The notes below the pieces were generated by a model. It did no database searches. It saw only the letters and a program-made list of their open reading frames with translations, and was not told the origin of the DNA. DNA of 64,000 nucleotides from Holacanthus passer. Taxonomy: Eukaryota > Chordata > Actinopteri > Pomacanthidae. The stretch is taken from contig JAFREQ010000026.1 of assembly GCA_025331565.1 (NCBI GenBank), positions 1,922,001-1,986,000 on the forward strand. The letters are read 5' to 3'. Of this stretch, positions 14,601-28,447 are shown piece after piece (the stretch's first letter is position 1; each line of letters begins with the position of its first letter). The translations under genes were made by a program, and so were the position numbers.

Positions 14601-17600
14601 AAACTGACTATGCAGCCAGACAGCAATAATAGCACAATATGAAAGAAGATAAACGAATACATAGAAGTCAAATATTAGAAAAAGGCCTTACGGTAAGAGT
14701 AATCTTCAAAATTGATTTAAAAGATGATGCAGCTAGTCCCTTCAAGAATAAAAAATAAAATGTGTATTTAATCCCTTTCAACCTATATTTCAATAGAAAG
14801 TGCAAACAATCTTCCTTCTGAAAACCAGTGGAAAAAAAAATATCAGAAATGATGCAATGAAATGTACTAATAACACACATCTTTTTCAAGTAATGCCCTG
14901 TATCTGACTTATTACTTGTTAATATGACAGTATTGTTTCTAGTAACGCATTAAATGTGATGTCTCATCTGCTGCATGGGAAAAAAAAATCACTAACACAG
15001 CATAGTACTCAGCAGTGCCAACTTTTCAAAGGAAAGAAAAATCACTGTATTTTGCCCAGATGAAACATAATGATTACTGAACTTGGAATCACATCAGATC
15101 TGTTGCCAGATGCTCACAGGACTGCTGAAGACTTGCACTGTCATTGCTGCCCACTAATCTTTTCTTTCACTGTTGCTGGTGTTGCTTTTCTTATTTATAC
15201 AGTGATTTCTGCACACCGAACACAGAACCTGTTATTCCACTTATGACAGAAAGAACATTTAAAACATCAAGCCAAAACAAAGTCTGGTGAGCAGTAATTA
15301 TCCTTTAAGTGCTAAGACAAATCTGCAGCCTCTTACTGTATCCTCTCTGCGTGTTTTCCTGTCAGGGGAGGAAGGGCCGCGGCTCCATCTTCGTGTGGGC
15401 TTCAGGCAACGGTGGCCGCAGCAGAGACCACTGCTCCTGTGACGGCTACACCAACTCCATCTACACCATCTCCATCTCCAGCACAGCTGAGAGCGGACGC
15501 AAGCCATGGTACCTGGAGGAATGCTCGTCCACACTGACCACCACCTACAGCAGCGGGGAGAACTATGACAGAAAAATTGTAAGCATTCAAGTGTGTCATT
15601 TTTGGCATTCTTTATTGGAAAGTGACAGAGGGGGTTATGACATGCAACAAGGACGGCCATGTGGCATGAGCTCATTCAGCTACCAAGGAGCTCCATTAGT
15701 TCTTGAAAGGAGCGCAAGTGTCCATGGACTAATTTTACTGCAGAGCCAGGATGCTTATTCATTCTTCACTGGTGTCCAATTTGTATCTGTGGCATTTTGT
15801 GTTTAATTGAAATTTGGATGATTTCTGTTTCCCAGTTTTAAATGTGTGACTTTGAACCTGTCCTAGATAACCATTAATTTACGTTTGATTTGGAGCTTTG
15901 AAATATCTCTGCACATGCATGATATATTTTCTATTAGATACAGTACATGCATTTTGGCATTAATGTGGCCTTGTGTACAAGCGCCTGTAGGTCCAGCGGA
16001 GTGGCCTGGTTTGACCCAAATCGACCAAATCACTCCCATGATCCACTTGGATGGACAGTGACAGTTGTCCACTGTGAGCGAGCAGTGTCTGGCAGTGTCT
16101 TGCTACATTCCTCGTGCTGATGCTACAGACAGGCACACACACACATAAACACACAGACATTCTTTACAGTTTCCCTCCGGCTTTGCACACTTACAGTAGA
16201 ACCTCATATATCTGAATGTCGGTCTAATCTACTTGAGCACATACTGTCCTGTCTACTCAAATGCTATTGGACCACTTTCACTAAACCAGTTCAGTTTCTG
16301 TGTGTGTGTCTTCAGATAATCCCTCAAACTTTTTGGTCCAGAAAGGTCCTTTGAAGAGGACTCACACTGGAAGTTAGCCAAGCTTTTCTTGGCTGACTCA
16401 CTGTCAAGCTGTCCGACTAGTTGGCTGTCTAAAGTCCATACAATCAAAGTGAACATACAGTTCTTTAAGTTTTATTTGTTTTTTTAAATTCCTTTTTTTT
16501 TTTGTCCTTTGTTTTTCCTTGGGCATTGAAATGATTCCTTGAATTCTTGGGGAAACTGGTGATTTGTGTACTTGTGTGTGAGTGTGCGTGTGTGTTATCT
16601 GTAGTGAGGCAGTGTATCAAAGCTGGAATGTGAGTTTCAGGTGTGTCTAAATCCTCCTGATCCTCATGACTTCAATCCCTCTCTGTCTGTCTGTTTGTCT
16701 TTCTCCCTCCCTTCCTACCATCACTGTCACTCTTTTCTCCTCTCTTTCTCTGACTCCACCTTTGTAACGGTCTTCTCTTCCTCCTCGTCTTTTCTTCTGG
16801 CTTTATTTATTTAATTTCACTCCTCTCCCCTCTCTTGCATCTTCCTTACCTTTTTTTCCTCTGTATTCATTCCTGTAATTCTTCTTCATCTCTCTTACTT
16901 CCTCATCTGACTCTGTCTTCACTCTTCTTCTTTTCTCCTCCATCTGCAGATCACAACAGACCTGAGACATCGGTGTACAGACAGTCACACGGGGACATCA
17001 GCCTCAGCTCCCATGGCTGCTGCCATTATTGCTCTGGCCCTGGAGGCAAAGTAAGATCCACTTAACCTCATCCTTTCACTTCATCCCTCTGGCCCTTGTT
17101 TACCTTTTAATGCCCTCCTTGTCCTCTGGCCTCAGTGATCTATAAGGGGAACACGTGAAGCATTTTCTCAGCGGAGATGCATTTAAAAATTGAAAATGTG
17201 TGCAGAGATATACCAAAGGCTTGCAGAGTTTCAGAGGAGTCTACTGATGTTCAGGACAACTGGACTATGCATGGACACTCCTGCAGGACATATGTGTGCA
17301 CAGATCAGCCTCTTGCTTTTAACTGGAGCAGCAAGTGTTATTGTACTGCTGGATGGACTAGAGAATGTAATAGTTATAACCCATCATCTCAGTATAGTAC
17401 ATTATTCATCTACATCCGGTCAGTTCATAGTTTCACCACTTACATGCAGTTAGCCTGCATCTAGTAGTGATGTATTGACATTTACTATTACTACATCTGC
17501 AGCTTAGTACGGGCCGCTTGTCTTATAAGGCCTGTATAAATACAGGACTTCTTCTGGTTCCTCCAAAGATAAGATAAAAACTTCATTAATCCTGAAGGAA

Positions 17601-20600
17601 ATTCTTATAGGTATAGAAATGCACTACACCGAGACCTTTTTCAGTAAATGTCAGATAAAGTGTATACGTACTCTACTTTGATCAGTCAGTACTCGCCTGC
17701 TTGTGGACTGTCATCACTCCTCTTCAGTGGTGAACTGCACTTGAACTGTAACATAATTAAGCCCTTTGAGTAGTGACAACTATACTGTATGTACAGTAGG
17801 TTCAGTGCGTACCTACCTGTAACATGACTTACCTGGGCTGGGACATATAATTTGATATCACAGTATATTTGAATGCCATCTCGTCTGATACATCATCACA
17901 AACCTCATTGTTGTCTTGGGATTTTGAGACAGAGCTGTCTTTTACAGCAGACGTTTGAACTCTGAACAGTTCTGGTTTCTGCCAGTTTTCACGTGTTCAT
18001 GTAATATAATTGATTACTGAATGTTCTAAAAAAAAAACTTTACAACTCAAAAATTGTGATCGTAATCACAGATGGTTGTCCAAAGTACATCTCTTATTAC
18101 AGAATCACCAGTATCGTGATGTCATTGTTATTGTGGCCAATATATCTATTCCAAACTACATGCTACCCTTTTTGTTGCTTTGAAACATATAAACCATTTA
18201 GATCTTTGTTTCAAGATGTCCTTTTTGGCACAATTTCATGCTGTCTGCAACAAACAGGGCTACCCACAGACATTTTGGGGCCAGGTGCTTTCATGCCAAG
18301 CATTTCTGCTGGAAGCAACTGGAGTGCTAATTTCAAAGTTGGCAATTTCATAGATAAGAAAAGTAAGAAAGACAGATTTTAAAAGCGTCTTATTTTCAAT
18401 TGGTTTCAATGTCCTGTCCTGGCCTTATTCCCTCTAGTTGCCCTGGTTGCTTATCTGTGAGGCACTGCAGGCATCTGCTGTGCCCCTCTTCAAAACCTGT
18501 TGATGTGCTTTATTTGTGATCAAATTCATGAATTGGAAAGAGTGCAGTGCAGGTGCTCAGACTCTGAATTGGGCTTTACCCCATCATCACATGTTGAGCG
18601 GCTCAGTTAGCTGAGGTCACTTCATTTAACCTGGATAATCCAATCCAAATCCTCACAGTAGAAAATATTCTCGGTTTCCAGGCAGTGCTGGCACATAAGC
18701 CTGTTTCCTCAACAAGATTATCACACACTGCTTCTTGCTTGCCCGCTTTCTTCTCTTCTGCTTCCTCTCTGTCGTGCGTGCTGTGCCTCCATCTCTGTCA
18801 CGATGTTTTTTTTTCCCTTCTCCAAGTCAAACACTCTTTATTTTCTTGCTCTCCATTCATTCAGTTTCTCACATGGATAAACTTGCAGGCATGCACATGC
18901 AGGCAAAGGGGAGAGGATGAAAGGGAGAAAGGGAAAAAGTTTAGACAAACTCTGTGCAATACTGATCTTATCTGCTCTTATCTGATGACTGAAAGCGAGC
19001 AAACTTTCTGTGATAATCATGTCAAGACGCCATTACGCTAGACTTCACTAAACCCTCTGTTGTGAGGTCTTTTCCTTTGGTATGGAACATGTTACTTCAA
19101 AAAACTGTCCCTTGCTCTGTTCTCTGTAGATTTTGCCAAGTTTAAGATGTTTTAAGTCTGCACATGATTTATCTCTTTATGAGACTCCAGCACAGCAAGC
19201 ATGAACATTTTTGAGCTTCAGAAACTTTTATTCCTTTTGTCCTTGGAAGTAAAGAAATGGAAAAGTGAGTGAACATGGAGACAGGAGACTTCAGTGAGGA
19301 AATTAAGAGGGATAAAAAAGAATTGAGCGAGGATAACCATAAGAACCTCATCTACTGGGAGGTTTTAAGAAATGAAAGCATGGACAGATGGGCGAATAGA
19401 AACTTTCTTTCTTCCCCATTCGTCTTCTTTAAAATTCAAGCTTGAGAGGAAGAGTGAAAAATGTGGATTATAGTTTAGTGGGTAATCTTCCATCACTGAA
19501 CTGAACCAAGGTGAGATGGAGATGGACTGTTTAAATGTTTGACTGTTTGGTCTTCATTTTCCTCCTTCACTTCCCACTTTGCTTTCTCCCTGTGGGATTA
19601 CCCTTGTGTGTTTTCACCCATGATTACACTTGAGAGAAGCACCAGGAAACCTATATTAGACATACTGATTTGCTGCTGGTTTTCCCCAGTATGTGAGCTA
19701 CTCCATTAATTAGTATTGCTTGTTTATGGGAAGGCTGTCGTGGCCTAGATAACGATGCCAAAGTCACTTTTAATTAATGGCCATAAAACATTTATGGAAC
19801 CATAATTACACAGTGGCAGCTAAGCCTATTAATATTGATCTGAACATTAATTATTCTGACTTTTCATAGCAGTTATCTGTGCTGCCATCCTTTAATTATT
19901 TTTTGCTTGATATTTTATTTTCAGCTATTTAGTCTATGTTCTTCAGTTAGATTTAATAAGTGTGGACTCAGTGAGTGCATTAGTGAATTTTGAACATGCG
20001 TTGATATCAGCTCTTGTATTCTCGGCATTATTTCAGGTTCACTGCATAAAAAGATGAAATCCTCTTTCCATCCAAAATGTCTGATCTCATCCTGAACATC
20101 AGAAAGCAGTTTGTTTTGAATATAACTCTGATAACTGCAAATGGCTGACCCTATGCTCCATTATGTCAATTTGATTACTTTCCTTTTAAAGCCAAGAAGT
20201 GATGGACAGCTAATGTGAAAAGTTGAGCTCTTTTCCAGGCTCTTAGTTCTGCAAGAGATTGATGGCTAGCTTTCAGCATAGCTCAATTTTTGTGTTCTTA
20301 CTGTAAGTGAAACCAGGAATACACAATTAAAATACAGAGCATGATTCTGATTTTGTTATGATGACTTCACTTTCAAAACCATAGAGAACTTGCACTGGTC
20401 TGCGACAAGCATGGCAGGTCAACAAGGACAGTCCGCAGACATTGTCTTATAGTATGCATAAGATTGGGAATTCAAATTCTTGTGTCCCAAAGATCTGAGC
20501 CCGCAGGATTTGATTAGACTTGTTGTGATGCTATTGATCTGGTTAATTAATAAAATCACACCAAACCTCTAAATATTGCCGGTTCAAAATATCCATGTAA

Positions 20601-23600
20601 AGCAGAGATACATAGCATCCACACTTCACACGTCAACCTTTTTCCATATTTCCATCTGACTCTTGTACACTACTGGTATGACTGGTCTGGATATTTCTTC
20701 AACATTATTTAATTTTCTTCTCACCACATGCAACCCTAAAGAACAAATGTGGCATCGAGGAAGAACGCAAGTCATTTCTTTCAAAGCGTTTTTCATTACA
20801 AGTAAACACTATCTGTTTTACATTTAAGCCAAAAAAACGAGTAATAAATGCATCGAACAATATGATAAAGATGACATCGAAAATACAAGAGAACCAAACC
20901 AAACACAGCAATGATGAACCCTATCCCCAGCCCAGTAGTACTACCCCACAGATGCTAATAAAATTGACAGAAAATTTACAGAATAAAGTGTATATGTGAA
21001 GGAGAATTTTGCCTGTAATCTGTGAAAGTCAGCAGCTAAATGTGTGATGCTGAGACCTCTCCCAGATGTTAAGGATTTTAAAAGTCCTCTACTGCCTTTT
21101 TGTTTTAAAAGATCACAGGAAGCTGTGAAAGAACCCGTTCTGATGCCAGCAGCTCAACAGGCAAAGGCGCAGTGTGTTCAGGTCAGACTCATTTTGCTGC
21201 CAGTCGCTCTTGGCCTCCCTCTCACATCATATCTGTGTATCTTCTTAAAATTTTAAAATTTGAATGTTTGGTAGAAAACCTTAAATATTAGTTTTAGGTC
21301 AACTGATTCAGAGTAGCGCAAATTCTGGAGGTCTCAGATGGCGAGGGAGTGACATGAGGGGAGGGAACAGAGCATCTGGCCGGCATATGAGATGGAAGGG
21401 AATCCCAGGAAACTTAGTGACCCACTTCTTCCTGGTTTTTCCCTTTAATGTAGCATTTTGACATCAAAGAAGTCGAGACACATGGCTGCCATGTCGTAAT
21501 GGATCTCACGTGAGATCTGAGGAACTCGGGACGAATGAACGGGCATCCATGCTCTCCATCTATGCCTCTCTGTAATTTTCTCTCTCAGTAATCTTCCACC
21601 TACTGTATATTACTATGTTTTCTTTACCTTGTTTTGCACTTCATCCTCTTTCTTCCTCCTAGCACTTTGTTTTGTTGCCTCCTTCCCCTTTTATCGTAAA
21701 CTTTTTATGTTCCTCTTTCATCCACCTATCCTCCTACATGCTGTTATCCAAATTTACTCCCATAATGAAGATATTTTCCTCATGTGTTATTGTCCCATCT
21801 CTCATTTTTCTCATCCTCTTTCCTGTATTTGCATCACCAGCATTGCCTTAAATCATTTATTTGTGTGCATTTGTGTAGACTTACACATTTGTTATCTAAA
21901 ATGTAATCAAATGTCTGTTTGCGTACATGCATAGTAAAGCGGGTCTTTACTGTATGTCACTTCTTTGTTTACTTAGTTCCTGCTTTGTTATGGTTTCCCA
22001 CTCCTACTCCTCACATTTTTCACATTAAGATAAATAAATTATTATGTTTCTGTGTGTTTTCTTCCGCTAGTCCTCTTCTAACATGGAGAGATGTTCAGCA
22101 CATCATTGTAAAGACCTCTAGAGCCGGACATCTCAGCGCCCCTGACTGGAAGACTAATGCTGCTGGTTACAATGGTACATGCACACACACACACACACAT
22201 TCAGTTGTGCTTCTATCGCTTCAGAGGACATTACCTCGACTTACATTCATTTCCTGGAGACTTACCATAACCATAACCACTACTTACCTACACCTTACCT
22301 TTACCTGACCTTAGACTAAACCTAACCTCTAACCTAAACTCTTTGGGGACTTCTGTCCTCAGAAGGAAGGCGAGTCCCCACAGTGTGACTGTGTAAACAG
22401 ATGTGTCCCCACAACATGAGTAAAACACATCCACACACACACACTCACACACTATCCCCATGGGGACACTCCATTGACATAATGCATTCCCTCGCCCCTT
22501 ACCCTAACCCTAACCTTTACCCTAACTCTAACCTTAATCTAACTGTAACCCTAAAACCAAGTCTAACCCTCAGAAAACAGTCTGGACCCATGGGGACCTC
22601 AATTATGTCCCCACGGTGACAGGATGTCCCCATGGGTTGGTGTGTAGTCAGGTTAAAGTCCCCACTGGGATATAAAAACAAAAAAACACACACACACACA
22701 CACACACGCTTTTCTGAACTCTGGATCAGATTGCTGTGGAGTGAATCTCAATATCTTATTAGCAATTCTACACAACAAACTTTCTTTAAATCAATCAAAA
22801 GTTCACTGCAACTCATTTGCATCTCAGCTTACATGAATAGCACTGCAGATCTTACTTGTCACAGTTTTTTTTTTTTACTTTGTTTGGACTCATGATAATC
22901 AACAAAAATCTTTTTTATCACCATTATTTTTATTTCCAGGTATTTGATTTGAACATTATTTAAATTTATCTTATCTAAAGCTGTCTGATCTATTAAATAG
23001 TTTCTTTTTGTTTCTTATTTCTGTGGGGCTTTTGATACACTGCTATAAATCTTCTTTGAATTCCACCAAAAAGCAAACAAATAAACAAGAAACCAGGACA
23101 CAGGATGCGGCTGATAAGGCTTTATAATATAATAATCAAGTGTCTCAAAATGTGTTTTTGGTTGTGTTCCTGTATTTGGTGAAGCTGATTGTAACTGTCA
23201 TGGACAATGATAAAAGAAAAACTGAATCTTTTGTCTTTGACAACTTCAGATCAGTTTGAATGCACAGCCATGTTGTGGATGATGCTGTGGGTTGTTAAAT
23301 TTTTTCACCAGACATTGTCTCAACTCATCAATTAAGCAACAGCTGCATTTATAATTTATGGTGGGATATAGTGTGTTTGAAAGAAATACAAAACAGTCAC
23401 AGAGAAATCAATATGCATTATTTTGGCTCCTGAATTAGTTTTTTCCAATCAGAAGAGGGGTGATGAGCAGTTTCCAAAAATTTTCCTTCTTGCTTAACTA
23501 CTGCACCCCAGCTGCCATCTGTCAGGGTCCATGTGGTCGTTGCTGTTTTGTAACTTTGTGAGTGCGTGCTTAAGTGTGTTTGCATACCTGTGTGTATGTG

Positions 23601-24950
23601 TGCATATGTGTCTGTGTGTGTGTATGAGGGAGAGAAACCAAGAGAGTGAGAACTAGGGGTCAGCCAGGCTGCAGGCCCAGTGTGCCTGGAGATTTTCCAA
23701 GTGACTGTTTTTTCAAAGAGGAACTAAAGAGAAACAGAACAGGGAAGGGGGTGGGGGGGAAGTATGGAAGGAATTCATATTTCAGCTGCTGTACCCATAA
23801 GTTGAGTCGTTTCCAAACTTTCTTTTTCATTTTCAGACAACTGCCCTATACCGTATGTCCTCAGTATTTTCATCAGTCAGTGAACTATAAACAGTCCTTT
23901 TTTGAAAGAGTAGAGTCTGTATTTGACTGGTCTGATCAGCTGTGACTTCCACTGTCTCCTACAGTCAGCCACCTGTATGGCTTTGGTCTGATGGACGCTG
24001 AGGCAATGGTGAAGGAGGCAGAGCAATGGAAGCAAGTCCCTAATCAGCATGTCTGTGTGGAGAGCGCAGACCGACAAATCAGGTAGACACACACATGCCC
24101 ACCAGATTGTTTTAGCATTTCTACACACATTACATGGCTGAAAGTCTGTGGATGTGGATCACTGTTAAACTTGTCATTCCATAACCATGGGAATTAATGC
24201 TGCTACCCTCCGCTCTTCTGGGAAGGCTTTCCACAGCATGTTGGAAACAGGTTGGACAAACTTGCTCCCTTGCACACAAGAGCATTAGTCAGGTCAGCCA
24301 GTGATTTTGAGAGATAAGACCTGGCTTGTAGTTGGCGTTTGCAGTTCATCCCAAAGGTGTTTGATGGAGCTAAGGCCAGGGCTCTGTGCAGGCAAGTCAG
24401 GTTCTTCCATAGAAAACTTGAAAAATCATTTCCTCATAGTCCTCACTTTGGGGAAGGCCCTTTCCCCAAGCACAAAGAGTTGCTACAAAGTTGGAATCAC
24501 TCTATTGTCTAAAATATCAGTGCATGCTGGCGCATTAAGATTTCCTGTAATTAGCCTTAAAGGTGCCAAACCAAAAGCATGTGCACTGGGTTGTCCATAT
24601 AAAATATTTTTGGAAATCTACTGCTGTGCCACAATAATAGATCGCCATTCTATAGTCTATAGTTTTTTAAAATTGTACTCTCTCTGAATCTCTGGTTGAC
24701 GTAAAGAAATCTGAAGCTGTCTTGTATCCATATACTCAAGTTTAAAATGAAATACAAGATAAGTGAGTCAACTTTGAGACCATAAACATATGTGACAATG
24801 CATCTTTCTTTTTTCTCCCATTTTTTTCTTTCACTGGTGTTTTATGCACCAGCATGTGTTTGAGAGTACGGTTGTGCAAGCTGTACCTTGATAGGGGCCA
24901 AGCATTAGTTCTGGCAGGGTGGTTCTCACATAAGACCTTTACTACGCACA

Positions 24951-25018
<68 letters not shown>

Positions 25019-28000
25019 GAGAGCCAAGGCTTCACAGCTTGTTATTCTTGATGCAGCTGGAAGCCTGAGCACTGTTCTGTGTTAGGCTGGCTGGCTGAAC
25101 TTGGGCCCTGAACTGGTTTGCTTTCAGTTGAAGGCTCGGTGGCCAGCGACTGCAGCATTATCAGTGTCATTCTGTCTGTTCTGCTCCAGTGCACAAGTCA
25201 GTCCATATGAGGCTTATGGAAAGTCCAGCTTGTGTCAGAGACAGTCGAGCTCAGGCTTCCGTACTCATTTAATGTGTGTTGTCTTATGGAGAGATTTCCA
25301 CTGTTGTTGCGTGAAAGAAGTAAAAAAAAAAAAAAAAATCATTTAATCTCCTTTTTCCATGTGTAGTGCATTTATGAGCAGCCTTGGAGATGTGTGAAAT
25401 GGTCAGTCACACATTTGTCCAGTTACTGGGAGCTTAAACTGTGTTTATAGACAGAATTACCCTGCGTTCATCCAGCCAAATGACAGGCTTGCACAGAAGT
25501 AGGCAATCACCAAGAAACAAAAGGCTTTGTTTTGTTTTGTTTTTGGAACAAAGGCAAAGAAGTCATGAAAGTTTTATGTGTAACACAGTTCAAAACCGAA
25601 TTCTCTGATTGCCCCAAAAAGTCTGAAACGAACCACTTAGTTGAGGATAAATTTATTTATAAATTCCTCTAGCTCATGAACGTGTGCCTGTGTTTTTCCA
25701 TAGAATATGTTAATGTTTTTTGGAAGCAGGTCTGTATGCGTCTCCTGTCCTTTGCTGTTACATCTACAGATGTATGTGTATACTGTATGTCTGTGTGTTC
25801 TTACTTGCTACATGAGCGCAGCCGTCACCTCACTGCTTACACACCCTCTGGCTGGCCCCTCTGACTGCTTTTGGTAATGTCTGTCTGCTATCGCTCGCCT
25901 CACTCCACTTGGAGCACGTACCAGGAAAACTGTCTGATCTGTGTGCAATCAGGCTGGTGGTAATCAGCTGTGCATCTGCTGTGCTCGCTCCCATGCGTAT
26001 AGTTTAGTTATCTGTGTTGTGTCATAGAGAAGCCAGAGCTGTGATATCAGCCCGAGACGCCCCAGCTATTACTGCTGTCAACGCTCAAGCCATCGAAGAG
26101 TTACGAAAGACAAAGTGTTTTCTCTCCATTCCATCATGTCTGCTTGAACTCATAGAAATGTTCTTGTGGATTTGTTTTCAGTGGCGTTAACGTAAATTGT
26201 AGCATTGATTATTAATCCCACAAGAATTATGTAAATGAGAAGAGATAGAGTGGAAGGACAAATGGAGAAATTGTTATGGATTGTTTACCTGTTGTTATTA
26301 TTCTTTAAATAATGATAAATCACTTTTACTCCTTTCAGACAAATTCATTGATCTAATTGGTATGAGACAGGTGATTTTGTTTCCCGAATGTCACTTGTTA
26401 AAAATGCATTTCTAAATGGAAATCATTAAATTAATCTTGAAGGCAAGTTTGGGCCTTTCACAAACAAATTGGTATTTTTGCAGTAATTAATAATCAATGA
26501 ACTGACAAGTTTGAGGAATATGTTGTTCCAAGAAAAAAAGTTTCATCTTCATTGCGCAGCTAAAAAAAAATCTTTAAAAGCTGATAATTGCCTCGAGGTA
26601 ATTTTGTTCTTAATGATAAACATCTGTGCTGTATCACTTGAAAAAGCCCGGAAAATGTCATCGCTGGGTTTGTAATCCTGACAACAGGGAATCTAATAAC
26701 ATGGTTTCCAATACAGGATCAAACAGCACAAGTCACTGGAAATAATTCTTTCAACCCTCCACCCTGCAAAATAATAATAATAGTAATCCTGTCATGTAAT
26801 ATTTTGCCAGCAAGTGTAATTCACTGTTTTAGTTTCCACTGAATAAACCCTGCAAGTCATCCAGCACTGCAGTGCATTTATATGGCATTTTCATCCAAAG
26901 CGCTTTACGATTTGCCTTTCATTCATCCATTCACGTGCCGATGGCAGCGAGCAATCGTGCAAAGTGCTGGCCTGTCCTTCAAGAGCAGTATGGGGCTCAT
27001 CGTCTTGCCCAAAGACGCCTCAACATGTGGAGAGGAGGAGCTGGGGATCAACCCTGTGATCAATGGAAGACCTGCCCTGCCTCCTGTGCCACAGCTGCAC
27101 CTGTTAATGTGTTAAGTTGGTTTAGCTGCTCCATGTGCAATAATGCAGCAGACTCTTCCTCCAAAGCCTGCCCTGCTCTGGCAAGATAGCATTCATTGTC
27201 CCATTTACTGGACCTGTCCATGTTTTTACTGTTTTTATTATTGTATCACTGTTATATTAGATCATACCACAGATGTTATTGAAGGGGTCGTTAGATGTTT
27301 GTGTTGGCTGTTGGTTGATCTTTCTGCTGCTGAGCTGCGCATAGCAGACAGAACAAATAATGTTCTTTGTCTTTCTTATCATGCTCATGGTTCTTGGTTT
27401 CTTTGGCTGGTTGAGGTTTAGGAAATGGAAAAACCTTAATATGGACTTTTGTGCACGCTCTTTGGTTTCTGGAGGAGGTTAAATCAAAAAGAAGTACATG
27501 TGAATGCCTTTAGGGTTGCCTCGAGGCGTTGAAACATGGTACTGAATGTTATGTCAGTCACTAACAGAATTTTGGCTCGAGTTGACTGAGCAGAATGTCT
27601 CAGAGTAGGGAGACAGTCACAGACCCCGACCTCACTCCCCAAATGAGCAAACAGACTCGAGGTACAGGTACGTTAAGGCTGAGGGCACACAGAGTGACAT
27701 TCAGCAGCTAAATCCTGTGTTCGAAGATGATAGCTACTTTTACTGCTAAAGTTACTTAACTGTACCACTGCCTGGTCGCAGTCTGTAAATGAAACATGGA
27801 AATTAAAGATGAGGGCAGTTACCAATTAGCAGGGCAATGGTTGCATTTTTTCCCTCAATGAAGCATTGGCTGTTCAAAAAGTGTATATTTCTCCTCATAT
27901 CTACCTTTGTGATTGTTCTGTCCTCTAGAACTATCCGTCCAGAGCATGTGGTCCGCTCAGTGTACAAGGCGACAGGATGCACTGACAACCCCAACCACCA

Positions 28001-28378
28001 TGTGATCTACCTGGAGCATGTTGTCGTACGCATTACTATCACACACCCTCGCCGTGGAGACCTGTCAATCAATCTGACCTCACCCTCAGGGACCAAGTCT
28101 CAGCTGCTTGCCAACAGGTAAAGAACGAGTTGTGAGATGTTATCTGCTTTGCTAATCATTTTTAATTTGGGTCGAAAACGCCATAAAATGTTTGAACCTC
28201 GATGTGGGTGCTGAATGTAGTGTAAGTGCTGTATGTGTCTACATTCACCTCAAATAAACCACAGTCCTGTACAATGTTTACACAAAGTTCATTAGAGACT
28301 GTTATTGTACTTGGTTAAGTGGTTGCAATTGTTTGTACTGGTATTTGCAATGCTTGGGCTGTTTCCTCATCTGATATC

Positions 28379-28447
<69 letters not shown>

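Larger units (their letters stand above)
15579..16949 (+). other. Intron 6
   Basis: 1371 bp. A SINE fragment occupies its start (about 15585-15720). A 270-bp pyrimidine-rich stretch (about 16676-16945) leads into the exon 7 acceptor. Confidence 0.8.
22175..23964 (+). other. Intron 8
   Basis: 1790 bp. The first 500 bp are repetitive: a CA microsatellite 8 nt after the exon, then a fish repeat with telomere-like tracts. The rest has a TG-rich patch near 23580-23625 and no recognised feature. Confidence 0.8.
24083..27928 (+). other. Intron 9
   Basis: 3846 bp. It contains a degraded Tc1/mariner transposase (24186-24640), a CT/CA microsatellite (24951-25015), a poly-A run (25322-25338) and a dispersed fish repeat (26871-27095). 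No exon seen in the remainder. Confidence 0.8.

Noticed and set aside
22499..22573. True telomere or chromosome end
   Set aside because: CCCTAA units are few and degenerate, and unique coding sequence continues on both sides, so it is interstitial.
23646..23945. 99-codon plus-strand open frame just before exon 9
   Set aside because: It ends before the exon 9 acceptor, is in no conserved frame, and has no family resemblance.
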